64,000 nt of DNA. Source: Alviniconcha marisindica. Lineage: Eukaryota; Mollusca; Gastropoda; Provannidae. Below, in pieces: positions 44,671-55,854 of the stretch. Location of the stretch: assembly GCA_018857735.1 (NCBI GenBank), contig JABMCL010002225.1, forward strand, positions 832,501-896,500, read 5' to 3'. The number at the start of each line of letters is the position of its first letter. Position 1 is the stretch's first letter. The translations under genes were made by a program, and so were the position numbers. The notes under the pieces were generated by a model. That model saw nothing but the letters and a program-made list of their open reading frames with translations, made no database searches and had not been told where the DNA came from.

Positions 44671-46224
44671 TTTGTTAGTGAACAGTAACATCACTGAACT
44701 AGGTCTAATGATAATCACATTTTTAAATATGATTAATATGTCACTGCCAGGTAGATGCCAGTGTAACACTAACACCGTAACAGTGTCAGGGTGTACACTT
44801 AAAGGTAATAAGATTGTGCATGAATATTGTTATTCATAATGTGTGTGTTTGTACATATCTATAGTACAAATCACCAAAATTTATTGAGATTACATTGGTG
44901 TTACAACAATGGATGTGACACAATTTTAATCATAATATATCTTGGTGATTTTTACTGTGCATGTGTGCACAGTGTGTGTGAGTGATTGTGCTAGATGTTT
45001 TTCAAACCGGTGTGACATCTATGAAGTGGTGAAAGTGGTGCATGGAAACCAGTCAGACAATCACTGTAACCGGTCACTGTAGGCCATCTATACTACTAGT
45101 ACTACTATTAATGCTAGAGCACAATTCTTCTCCCTTCCTGGCCAAGTACACACAGACATGTGTGCGCACACACACACACACGCAAGGAAGCAAACACGCA
45201 CTCTCTCAACTGTGTTGCATTTTTTTATAGATCCTGTCAAAAACAATAACAGCTGTACAGTCTGACTGATTGCTGATTTTTTGCTTGTATATTCTGATCT
45301 TAACTGGGAAAATACCAGAAATTACCGGTTAACGTGAACCCTGTGTGTGTGTATGTGTGCTTGTGTGTATGTGTGTGTGTTTCAAGTGTTCAGTGTTCAT
45401 TGTATTATATAAATATGCATATTTCTTTGGGATTGTGTTAACATGTGTTTTATGCACACTGTACTTAGTTTTGAAGGCCACATATAACTACAGCACTTGA
45501 TGTGTAATGCATGCAAAAGCACTTGACGTTTAATGCATGCAAAAATCAGTCAGCATAATCCACCAGCTATGCTCTTCATCTAATATGTCCATTCTTTGTC
45601 TTTCCTCCGAGCACTTGCAGAGTTGCACTTGCTTGGTCAGACTCAGAGAGTCTTTTTCTTATGCTGTGCTGTGTGTCTTGAACACCCTTCCTTTTAGAGT
45701 TGGGTTATCAAGCGCAATGTCATCTTTCAAACTTCAAAGCTTCTCTCAGATCTCACCATTTCAAACTTTCGTACTGACTGTGTATGTGTACAGATGCGTG
45801 TGGACATTATTTTCACTGCATGGGTGTCACTTTGATCAGTTTGATGTGTCACTAAAGTTTACACAAGCAGCCTCCAATCCCTGTGTAGTTAGAACTAAAT
45901 TTAGTAAAAATATCACAGCATATCTCAGCATTATCTGAGGTCAGAGAAATTTTGCCGGCTAGTGTTTGCTTTGGATGGAGTTTTGTTCAGGACAGATTTC
46001 TGGTCTGTAGGATTCAGTGTAAGCTTTCCCGGCTGCATTTCTTTTTAGCAAACAAACAAATGCACCAACATGAAAACATATTGACTGAGTGCATTAAATA
46101 TTAAACATCAGAGAGGTTTTCTGATCACAAAGAGATTCTTTTCTGCATACTAATATACTGTATTTAACTTTATGTATAACTAAAAATACTGATAAAAGAA
46201 TTTTATGTTCCTTTTAGCTTCATG
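44671..46224. other. Non-coding with a possible LINE scrap
   Basis: AT-rich, with GT-rich short runs (45345-45380). At 45600-45780 a frame reads SFSYAVLCVLNTLPFRVGLS followed by SSFKLQSF, resembling the conserved C-terminal end of L2-type LINEs (FSY..P.VWN.LP...R....SFK..LK). It is very degenerate. Confidence 0.35.
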
Positions 46225-46228
46225 TTAA

Positions 46229-47051
46229 AGTAAAAGTCCAAGGTTTTTAAGTGTGCAAAATGACCATCGGAATGATTGACAAATGAGTCACTAGTTTCAG
46301 ATTTAATGAAATAAAAAAAATAAAAAAATGTTTAATTGGGTTTTTAATCGATTTTATTTTCTGTAGGCTGGCCGAGACTACAGTCTCGGGTTCTCCATCA
46401 GTCACGTGACTTTCCTGGAAGTGACGTCAGTCTGGGGAGTCAGTGCGGTTGCCATCTTATTCTTAGATTTTTCAGTAAACTGTGTATGCGTGTGGTCGAC
46501 AAAAAAGTTAACTATGCTGGCCTACTGTGTTGCCGCGAACTGTAACAATTCGCAGACGACCCAAGGTATAACAATGCACAAGCTCCCGCGCAATCGACCC
46601 GCAGAGAGGCGAAAGTGGATTAAATTTCTGACTTTCTTGCTGCGCCGCATCACATCCATTTGTGTAGCGAGCACTTCAGTGAGTGCGATTTCGCAAACCC
46701 CATGGAATACCGCATGGGTTTGCTTCAAAGCTGACACGATGTTCCGGTACTCTTTCAAAATCCTGCCCGACAGGCTCAAACTGATACTGCTGTATCCTTG
46801 TGGGTCTCTCGGGCAAAGTATCAGTTTCGTCTTCGGAGCTCGAGTTGGCCATTTTGCAGCAACTCCCCAGAGTGATGTAGTAGGCATATGGTCACGTGAT
46901 TTGGGCGTCATGGCGATGCTTTCGGTACAACAGAAACTGCCTTTTTTCATGCATTTATAACCCTCAGATCACAGTTTCACCTACATCATCGTTCTCAGCG
47001 AGCTTTAACGAAAATTGTGTCAAAAATCACCCCTAACCTTGGACTTGTCCT
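46229..47051 (+). mobile_element. Kolobok-like DNA transposon with THAP frame
   Basis: TTAA on both sides (46225-46228, 47052-47055). Terminal inverted repeats are AGTAAAAGTCCAAGG at the left and AGGACAAGTCCAAGG (reverse complement of the right end), matching at 13 of 15. The 823-bp interior has a THAP-domain frame. TTAA duplication plus a THAP-bearing transposase is the established combination of the Kolobok superfamily. No DDE catalytic domain fits in the remaining space, so this copy is internally deleted. Confidence 0.7.
46514..46780 (+). pseudogene. THAP domain, frameshifted
   Basis: The frame starts at 46514 (MLAYCVAANCNNSQTTQGIT), giving C-x5-C, and continues MHKLPRNRPAERRKWIKF. After a frameshift near 46635-46655 the second zinc-ligand pair appears as CSEHF (46663-46677), followed by SECDFANPMEY and a stop. 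THAP is a C2CH zinc finger that binds specific DNA; in transposons it recognises the ends. The 184-codon open frame at 46406-46960 follows the wrong frame after the break. Confidence 0.75.
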
Positions 47052-47055
47052 TTAA

Positions 47056-47399
47056 AATTGCTAATAGTAATACTGTAAATGCAATACTAATACAGTAGTA
47101 CTAATAGTAATCACTAATAAAAAGTAATATTACAGTAGCCTTGTGCTACTACTACTTTCTCAATCTCATAATTTGAAATTGTACTAGTACTACTAATGTG
47201 ATTGTATTACATTTACATGGCCTATAGCCAATGTATCCTGTGTGTACCCCCCCCCTCCCCCCACCAGTTTAACCAGGAAGTATATTGGAATCAAAACAGA
47301 TCAAATAGATCTTTATTGTTTATTAGTATACAAAGCATAAAAATCAAACATTTTCTTTGACACATGGGCTCAAGAAGCTACATTAAAATTAAAATTAAA
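47056..47399. other. Non-coding, nothing recognised
   Basis: AT-rich with a short C-run near 47249. Confidence 0.4.
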
Positions 47400-49600
47400 A
47401 AAAAGTAAAATAATTATCTTTGTCTCACTCTAACATTCTTTCCCCCTCTCACCCACCACGGCTTCCTCTCCAGACATACATCTGCACACATATATAATGT
47501 TTGAAATGTGTGTGCATCCGCACGCGCATGCATACACACATGCACGCACACACACACACACACATGCTTCATTGCTTAAAACATTAAAATTTTGCATTTA
47601 AAAATAAACTGAAACAGTGGTAGGTATAAAAGATTTCTTATAAATATTCTTCTTTGTTAATGGCACTGTGAGTCGTTGACCCAATGGCAGGTGCTGAAAC
47701 AGTGAAAGCAAAAATTAAGAGGATGTGTTTTGTCATGAAGGATAGAGAGTGGTTTTCTGCAGAGAAATGGAACAGGTCACACAGTTGCTTTTGTTCAGCT
47801 CCTATAATCTTGCTAGCCTTCGCCCTGATATAACCGCACTGGTTGACTGGGTGTAAAACACCAACTTACTTACTTACTTACTGCTAGCCGTGTTGATGAC
47901 TTGCGCCAACCAAGTTCTGTTTTTAAGGGACAAATTTCTATACCAGGTTACTATGTTGAAAGAGAGAAGCTCTCAACAAGACAGCAATACACAGACTCAA
48001 GGACATGGCTGCTGACTCCAAAACTGTAGCTTCCTCAACAAGTGTTGCAGTGCTTTCTTGTACAAGTAGACTATGTTATCATTAAAACAGAGTTTTGAGT
48101 CTACAACTGTACCCAGGTACTCAAAACTAGATACAACTTCCATGGACTGTTGAACAGCAGTAACTGGAAAGAATGGTTCTTTTTCTTTTCTACTGTCAGA
48201 CAGGAGTTCTTTTGTTTTTGAGATATTTAGATCCAAAAAGCTTTCCTTGAACCATGAGTTTAGAAGGTCTAACTTAAGAAAGTATTCTGTGAGACTGTTT
48301 TCATCCTGGAGATGTGCAACCAAGGCCATGTCATCAGCAAACTTCACAAGAGTTAGCAAGGCATTGGTAGATACTACTTCATTAGTGTGAGAGAACACAC
48401 CCCTGTGGAGCGCCAGTATTTTCAATCAGCTCATCAGACCTTGTTCCATTGAGGCTGACTCTGGCTGATCGCACAGGAACTGTCCAGAGGACAAGACTGT
48501 GGTTAGTATCTAGATTCAACAGCCTTTTACTAAGAAGATGGGGTTGAATTGTATTAAAGCCATAAAAGGCCAAAGAGAAGTCCATGAACATCACAGACTT
48601 ATCCAGATGGCTTGCAATTAGATTTATGAGAACTAGGCATGCATCTTCAGGCCTTGTAGGCAAACTGGGTACATGTGATCAGCTACAGAGGCAACCAACT
48701 GCTGGACTGGTTACACACTATCCTGTTCATACACTTTGCCAGAATAGATGTCAAAGCCATAAGCCTGAACTGGAACTGGTACTATGAGCTCTTCCAGGTG
48801 GGTGGAACAGACATGCTATCCAGGAACAATGAAGCAGATGGGCAAACACTGGTCCCAGCTGCAGTGCGCATACCTTAAGTATTCTACCCTTAAGGCCATC
48901 CAGACCAGGAGCCTTAGAGGGGTTAAATCTAGAAAAACATGAAATCGCATCTTCCTCTTCCACACACATCAGATTTGGGACCAGTGAGCCACAGGCATTG
49001 TCAAATTCTCTGCTGAAGTCAGTTACATCAAAACTGGCATAAAACCTGTTCAACTCATTTCCAAAACCACCTGGATTACCTGTTTTAATAGTCTGTCCCT
49101 TATTTTTCCTACTCATCATTGTATTCAACCCCCTCCATGCATCTTTTGCATTACCCACTTTGAGTTTTTCCTCCACTTGGTCTCTGTATGCAAGTTTGGC
49201 CAACTTTGCTTTCCTTCTAAATTCTGTGATGAGCCCCTCTCATAAATGCTTACTTCTTTTTGTTCAAATAGGTCTTTCATTATCCATGGTTTATTGTTTG
49301 GAAAAATTCTGTCTTTGAGGTTATAACACAGTGACAATCCTCACAAAACCATAAGTAGTCAGTGAGAGCAACTGTCAAAGAACACTGACCATTCTGTTGA
49401 CTGGAAATCAAAGTGTATGTCTGTACATGTTTTCTGGTTTTGTTGAGACTAGATGTAGATCTTGTGCAGGGCTTAACCTTTTGTAACCAAAGTTGGGAAT
49501 GGGCACTAGTGTATCATCAGGAGGGTGAATCAACTTGAAAAGAAAAGAAAAAAGGGAGAGAAAAAAGAAAAGAAAAAAAGTTGCTCTTTTTAGATGGTCA
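47400..49600 (-). mobile_element. Rex/CR1-like LINE, degenerate
   Basis: On the minus strand: the endonuclease-RT linker (49325-49125: RIFPNNKPWIMKDLFEQKEV), KDAWRGLNTMMSRKNKG, ELNRFYASFDV, and SRFNPSKAPGLDGLKGRILK. RT follows in two further frames: DKSVMFMDFSLAFYGFNTIQ, NTGAPQGCVLSH and the catalytic FADDMALVAHLQ. The C-terminal part is ASKIIGAEQKQLCDLF near 47800, split by a 63-bp LINE tail. It has multiple frameshifts and the 5' end is missing. Confidence 0.75.
47819..47881 (+). mobile_element. 63-bp I-type LINE tail insertion
   Basis: TTCGCCCTGATATAACCGCA ... GACTGGGTGTAAAACACCAA (CTTA)n, flanked by TGCTAGCC at 47811-47818 and 47882-47889. It is nearly identical to the 3' end of the LINE at 35309-35366, so this is a severely 5'-truncated copy of that family. 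Confidence 0.9.
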
Positions 49601-49769
49601 CATAGCAAATTCTCATCATCATTATAATCAAAATATGACTATAGATCTACTACATCTTCTGAACAAATTATTCTTTTGCAATAGATGATTTCTGCAAATA
49701 ACAGGGGAGATAATCTGGAAGAGTGAAGTCCGCCTGGGTAGGATCATTTCAGACACAGACTTGATCTAT

Positions 49770-50291
49770 TGGGCGGTTCAGGCGGGGTTGTTAACTCCCT
49801 TTACTTTTGCCTGGCATCGCTTAAGTCCCTTGGCTGCTTTTACTTCTGGTGCGTACTTTCTTTACAATGGAAGGCTGACAGTGAATTTGCAAATCTTACA
49901 CTGCCTACTTTAAAGGTATTTTTGGAGGCCCGTAGTCAGAATGTGTCTGGCAACAAACAATAAGCTGTTGTTTGTGCCACAGGATGCCCCAGTACGCATT
50001 TTTTCCATGAAGTTGTGAACTTTTGGTCAGCCAAAAAATGATGCAAAGACACTTTTTGTCCACACTCCATCCCCTTTCCCCAGTAATTTTTGCAACTGCA
50101 ACAGTGGTAGCATTTGTACTGCTTTGCAATTCTAGGTGTTGAACCTATTGTTATAGTAACTTATACACAGCGTGAAGCAACGCCTACTCAGAAATCGGCC
50201 CAGAAGTGACGCTGCGACCTCTCATGACTTCTTGCGCGAAAGATTACAAAGGGCATTCACTCATGCAAACCAGTTTCACTAAACCGCCCAA
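49770..50291. mobile_element. TA-flanked MITE, copy 1
   Basis: Ends TTGGGCGGTTCAG and (reverse complement) TTGGGCGGTTTAG, flanked by TA on both sides. 522 bp. It is matched in reverse orientation by 53784-54282. The interior on the minus strand reads KCYHCCSCKNYWGKG and VSLHHFLADQKFTTSW before stops, a cysteine-rich peptide of unknown meaning that is also kept in copy 2. TA duplication points to Tc1/mariner-like mobilisation, but the end sequence is not one I recognise. Confidence 0.75.
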
Positions 50292-50293
50292 TA

Positions 50294-50297
50294 CACG

Positions 50298-50338
<41 letters not shown>

Positions 50339-51407
50339 GTCCATATCAGAGTGGAGGCAGCAGTCAAAAAAGCCCTTGTGGATAGCAGCTGACAATCTCC
50401 TCCAGACATTTCACCAAAGATTGCTTCAAATATAGTAAGTTTTCAGGTGTTGATAATTTCTTATATAAACTGATAATACAGCTCTGTGTTGTGTCAGCGT
50501 GAATCAAGACACTTGACATCAGGAGGGTAGTGTAAACAACAAAAACACTACACCCAGTTTACATGCACTTCAGCAGCTGTGTATACTGTTAATTAATACA
50601 ATATTCACTAAATTTGTTCAGATTTAGATATGGTAAACTGTTACAGTGTTAGAGAATAATGACTTGAAATTCAGATATCACCCTGAAATAGATCTAAACT
50701 GGGATAGATCAAAGTGTACAACTAACTTGTAACTGGTGTAAGTAAGCAGAATAATCTGCCTGAGAAATCTGCATAAGCAGACAAAAACAAACATAATAAC
50801 AACATATAATGCAGAATTGATTGGAGATGGGTGTAAGAAGTCTGATAGAAAAGTGAGTTTTATCATATTTGTGTCTTTGAGTATGCTTATGTGCCATTGA
50901 TGTTAGATCTAGATCTAGTTTCTGAGTAACACCCTGCAGGCTTCCTCAGTGCTGATGTCCACAAAACAATTGATAGTGTACTGAACTGAGGACTCACCTT
51001 TGTGCTTACCTATACATTTGTTATTCCATCCTAAAACTAGTCAAAGCAAAAACATACAACTGGCTCCATAACAGTAACACACACACATACACACACACAG
51101 CAGCAGCAGCAACAACTACAAACAAAAAGCAAATGTGCAGGTCACATTGCTTGCTTTAATTTAAGTTTAAATATGGTAATTTCACTGGCTCAGACGCTCC
51201 TTGTGCGAAATTCCGACTGCTTTGAGTAAGTAATAAAATTAAAAAGAGTTAATTTTGCTGACTGGCTGTGGGGACGCCCGCAGGCTTTTATCCAACGATG
51301 GCATGTTTCAAGCGTTTGGGTTGGTTTGGCAAACGGCACAAAACGGTGAAACCGTGGGAAAGATGCTTCTTTTACCAGTATCTGGCCATCTTTCCCACAG
51401 TTTCACT
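50294..51407. other. Non-coding with (TA)n and a short dispersed repeat
   Basis: TA run at about 50300-50332. The block 50915-51000 pairs with 8250-8345. No coding frame. Confidence 0.5.
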
Positions 51408-51417
51408 GTACCCCCAA

Positions 51418-51731
51418 ATTAAGTAAACATGGTGCTTAACGTCCACAGAAACCATAAGTCTTATTAGGGACGGGGGGAAGGGGTATGGAGGTGGGGGGAG
51501 AGGGAGATTATATACCTATCGCTACACTGTCACCACCAGAATGATGCCTGCATTAAGATGGGCAGCGATGAGCCATTTTAATGTTTAAGTAGGAAATGAT
51601 GGACAAAGTTACAGAACAGTGTCCACAAACCATAACCATTTTGAAGAGAAAGGAGAACCGAAGCGGTATCAAACCGAGGTCTTCTGCTTACCAACCTAAC
51701 GCCTTACCAGTAGGCCAAATCAGCTCACCAA
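51418..51731 (-). mobile_element. tRNA-derived SINE, intact copy
   Basis: Reads on the minus strand from TTGGTGAGCTGATTTGGCC at 51731. The A box (TGGCCTACTGG) is kept and the B box is altered (GGTTTGATACC). It ends TTTCTGTGGACGTTAAGCAC then CATGTTTACTTAAT at 51418. Flanked by GTACCCCCAA (51408-51417, 51732-51741). It shows the uninterrupted form of the copy split at 39482-43931. Confidence 0.9.
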
Positions 51732-51741
51732 GTACCCCCAA

Positions 51742-52809
51742 CAAAAGCGTGCCTATATACACTCTGCGCCACACCTGCAGGCACTTACTGAGTGCAGTCC
51801 CCTGGATTTCCGAAGCAGACAATCTTAGTTTCATGGTAGATCATCATAAGCCAAAGTCTCGTGTGAAAACACAGGATTGATGCATGGTCAGTGTTCAAAT
51901 TTTAATGAATGTTTATCTGGACATGAACATTTAGTGTGGTCATCGTAACCTGAGCACCATCAAAAAAAAAAAAAAAAATCTTCAAGATCAAAGTCACAGT
52001 GAGGGATCATGTCATCAAAGTGTTGTGACTGTTTATAACTATCACATCTTCTGAATTGCAGATCCTTTTGTGAACTAATTTAGTTTGATGGTGCTTTATC
52101 ATAATGACATAAGTCAGATTATAATGTCTTGGCCTTGTAAAAAGATTGAATTGTTTTGTTTAAGGTCAAGGTTACAGTGCAGGTTCAGTTTCAGTTAATG
52201 TTTTTTTGAGGATATCTTCTGAATGATTGAACCTTTTGTAATCCTGGGATCCTGTTACATTTTTTAAAACTGCATAAGGCAGCTTGTAGGAAAAATACAT
52301 ATGGGTCAGTTATTTTTGCACTCCCATAAAACCTGGAAAGTGGGGCTCTGACTAGCCCCAAAACCTTCCATGTGCCCTCCAAATAACATGCTGCTGTCCC
52401 CAAGCTGAGGTCTTTCCATTCCAGTATGCCTCAGCCACCAGTAGTTCTGTCTGTATCCCTCAGTCTAGATCTAGATCTACTGGTTCTGATTAAGTTCTGT
52501 CAACTAAAGCCTCTTTTGTGCAGCATGAAACTCAAAGTCAAAGCATATGGTAACAACAATATTTATTGTTATTGCTGGTAGGCCTACTGCAAAGTTATAC
52601 ATGATACTGAGTGTGTGTGTGTGTTGATGATGTGTTGTTTCATTTAAAGATCACTGTCAAAGAGGAAGCAGAGGTTGTGGACAATTTCAGCAAACTCAGC
52701 ATCAGTATTGCTGACAGAGAAGTGAACAGTTTCAGTCTTATCATTATTCAGTTTGAGTTTGACTTTGTTTTCTTCTGTCCATAGCCCAGTACAGAGCCTC
52801 AGCTAGAAT
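51742..52809. other. Non-coding, nothing recognised
   Basis: Contains an A-run (51963-51978) and no convincing exon or repeat partner. Confidence 0.4.
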
Positions 52810-53150
52810 GTTGAGACTATTGGTATGCAGCACCAGCAATAAACAAAAAATTTGATACCAAACTCTCAGTCAGCCAGTACAGTCGATTTTACCTAGACCT
52901 AATACTTTCCCATGATAGAGGCTACCCTTCTTCCTCTTTTTAAAAATAACATTTCTGTTCACTACCAGTCTCCACCCTGGCACAACATGGTCTGCAAAAT
53001 GAAGGTCATGCTGAGATGCCAGAATTCATGCCTGTGCCATGGAAATTCTGTCATCTCAGGGTTGTTGTACTCTTTTGTCTTCTGTTGCTTAATAAGCTGG
53101 TGGTTTGATGGTTTTCTCAGCCATTTCAGTGAAAGTTTTCACTTCTAGCA
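52810..53150 (+). repeat. Dispersed repeat, copy 2 (pair with 4170)
   Basis: See 4170-4545 for shared blocks. This copy lacks the C-rich segment (CCCCCCACCCCCAC) of the other. Confidence 0.65.
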
Positions 53151-53559
53151 TTGACATGCAATGCCTCCACACAAAACCCTGCATGTTCACAGCATCAGGC
53201 TTTCTCTTGGAGAATATGGCTTTTTTTTAGACAGTGTAATGATTAAACTGTAAGTTTAAATGAGATATAGTTAAACTTTCCGTGTGACAGTGAGCGTTCA
53301 TTGATTTGCTTGCTGAACAACACTGGAAGCAATCTTGTTTAGCCGGAGCTTCAACTTGCTTCTGCACCCAGGGTACAGAGTAGGCCAGCAAGTCACACAA
53401 AGTGTGCAGTTTCACTTGGTATATGGTACCAGCGACTTTTATTTTTTACCAGTACAAAGGAAACATTTACCTGTAAAAACTGGCATATGCTGGTCTAGCT
53501 CTGCCAATGTCTTTGACACAATCTTGAACTGAAGTCTGAGTAATTTTTTGGCAATTCAG

Positions 53560-54990
53560 AGTGATTGAGTTGTGTCATCTGCAAACATTTCTTGACAAAT
53601 AGAGTGTTTTTTTCAGTGAGGCATGTAAGTGGTGTTGTACACAAAATGAGTAGTACAGGGCCCAACGCAAAGCTTTGAGGAACACTGATGTCGAGGGATG
53701 TTTACGTTTCTATTGATTTTGGTCATCTATGAAAACATATTGTTTCTTGTCAGAAAGGTAAGATTGAAACCAGTTCAGGGCTGTTGGGCGGTTCAGTGAT
53801 GCTGGTTTGCACGAGTGAATGCCCTTTGTAATCTTTCACGCAAGAAGTTGCGAGAGGTCGCAGCATCACTTATGGGCCGATTTCTGAGTAGGCGTTGCTT
53901 CACGCTGTGTATAACAATGGAAGTTGAACCTGGAATTGCAAAGCACTACAAATGCCACCACTGTTGCAGTTATAAAAATTACCGGGGAAAGGGGATGGAG
54001 GGTGGAAAAAAAATTGTCTTTGCATCATTTTTGGCTGACCAGAAGATCTCGATTTTGTGGAAAAAATGCGTTTGGGGGCATCCTATAGCACGAGCAACAA
54101 GTTATTGCTTGTTGCCAGACACATACTGACTACGGGCCTCCAAAAATGCCTTTAAAGTAGGCAGTGTAAAATTTGTAAACTCACTGTCACCGCCTTCCAT
54201 TGTGAAGAAAGTATGCACCAGAAGTAAAAGTGATGCCAGGGTAAAAGTCAAGGGAGTTAACAACCCCGTCTGAACTGCCCAATACCCCGAATACCAAAGT
54301 CACATTATAGGCGAGAGAAGAATTTCATGGTCTGGTTTGTCAAAGGCTGCAGAGAGATCCAAAAGCAAGAGTCAAAGAGAACCAAAATTTTATCATCAAG
54401 GGAAGTGAGAAGATTGTTGAGTGTGCAGAGAAGAACAGTCTCTGTGCTATGCCTGGACTGGTAAACAGACTGATGGATGCTGAGCAGATTGTGTTGTTGA
54501 CATATATGAGGCAACAGTGCCTGATGTGAGTGAGAAAAACTTCAAGGGTTTTGTCAAGAAGTTTAGTTGGTATCGGATCAAGCATGGAAGTCTTGACAAC
54601 AGTGTGAAGGATAATCTTTTTAACAAATTGTTCAGATTCTGGTGTCAAGGAGAGAAATGGGGTACCAGAGAATGTGAACTGACAGTTGTTATTCTTCTGT
54701 GCCACATGCGAAAAGCTGTTTTGAATGGAGAGGATTTCGCTTTTGAAAGCATCAGTGAAGATGCTTGGAAGTTGTTGGAAATAATGACCAGAAGGAAGAG
54801 AGGGTTTGTTTGTTTTGCCAAGAGAGTAGTCATGTTGTAAAACAGCTCTTTGCATGTCACACTGGAAGACACCATTGTTGAAATGAAGGAAGACTTAGCG
54901 CCATGGACTATGTCAGTGACTTTCTGCTGCATCATTATCATACAACTGTTTATGAATAGTCAAATGCGAGGATCGTCATTGTGAAGATAG
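53560..54990 (-). mobile_element. L2-clade LINE, split by a MITE
   Basis: On the minus strand: SGTPFLSLTPESEQFVKKII, VVKTSMLDPIPTKLL, then HICQQHNLLSIHQSVYQSRH with STETVLL. It is interrupted after the MKFFSRL phrase by the MITE (53784-54282). It resumes with ALNWFQSYLSDKKQYVFIDD and VPQSFALGPVLLILCT (53780-53630). The catalytic FADD region is degraded. Several frameshifts are present. Confidence 0.75.
53784..54282. mobile_element. TA-flanked MITE, copy 2 (inverted)
   Basis: TTGGGCGGTTCAGTGATGCT at the left and CTGAACTGCCCAA at the right. The right flank is TA; the left reads TG, probably a mutated TA. About 499 bp, reverse-complementary to copy 1. The peptide KCHHCCSYKNYRGKGMEGG, then LADQK, occurs in the corresponding position (plus strand). 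Confidence 0.75.
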
Positions 54991-54999
54991 ACATTAAAT

Positions 55000-55225
55000 C
55001 TTTTTACTATTCTCAACATGGCAATGTCATTCTTGCCATCTACAAACAATCTTTCAGAGCATTGATGAACACAAGATAAATGTACATTATTATAATTTTT
55101 CTCACAAAACCCCCCATAAAAACTGGTTAATTTCATTTACGTCTTTATTCAACCATACATAATCAAATCCATATTAATACAAATTACAACAGATATTAGA
55201 GAGCCGATTTCTTTTACTCTGTGTG

Positions 55226-55287
<62 letters not shown>

Positions 55288-55854
55288 CTTGGTGCCAAAA
55301 GGTGTGCATGAAAACAAGACAAGGGGGTAGAAAATAAAGTTGACAATACATTGAAACTAGCTGTGTTTTTAGAGTGTGCACAATGCTTGGAAAGATTTCT
55401 TAAAAGCAAAAGATAAAAACTCATGCACTTTTGGAGATATTTGCTGATAAAGGTCATAAAATTAAAAGGCTGCATGTTGTACATCAGATATTACAACATG
55501 CATAGTTGATTGTGTCTTCAGTTTTGCACAAGTATGCACGAAATCAGGTCACACTTAGTGCACATCTCCCCTACTATGTTTGTGCCAAATTTTGTACACA
55601 TATATATAATTTAACACATGATTGTGACATGTTGATTGTTGTAATATCTGATGGGCGACATAAACCTGTAACTCATTTTTATATAGCCAGTAACACACCC
55701 TTTCATGCAATATACTACAATCAGCCATACAAGCACATGCAAAAACACAGTGAGAAGATTTTTTTCTCAGTTTGCATTTAATCACAAGTCATAAAAAGTA
55801 AATGAAACAGAATTCTGTATAACATCAGTATTACAACAAAATAACATTTGATAA
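55000..55854. repeat. Non-coding with (TA)n
   Basis: A pure TA run at 55229-55285. The rest is AT-rich, with no recognised gene. Confidence 0.6.

Noticed and set aside
53884..54129. A THAP-domain gene inside the second MITE (KCHHCCSYKNYRGKG...)
   Set aside because: Spacing of Cys/His does not fit C2CH and no CSEHF-like end follows. Kept only as an unexplained peptide.
54517..54840. A 107-codon plus-strand frame as a host gene
   Set aside because: It is antisense to clear L2 LINE text on the minus strand.
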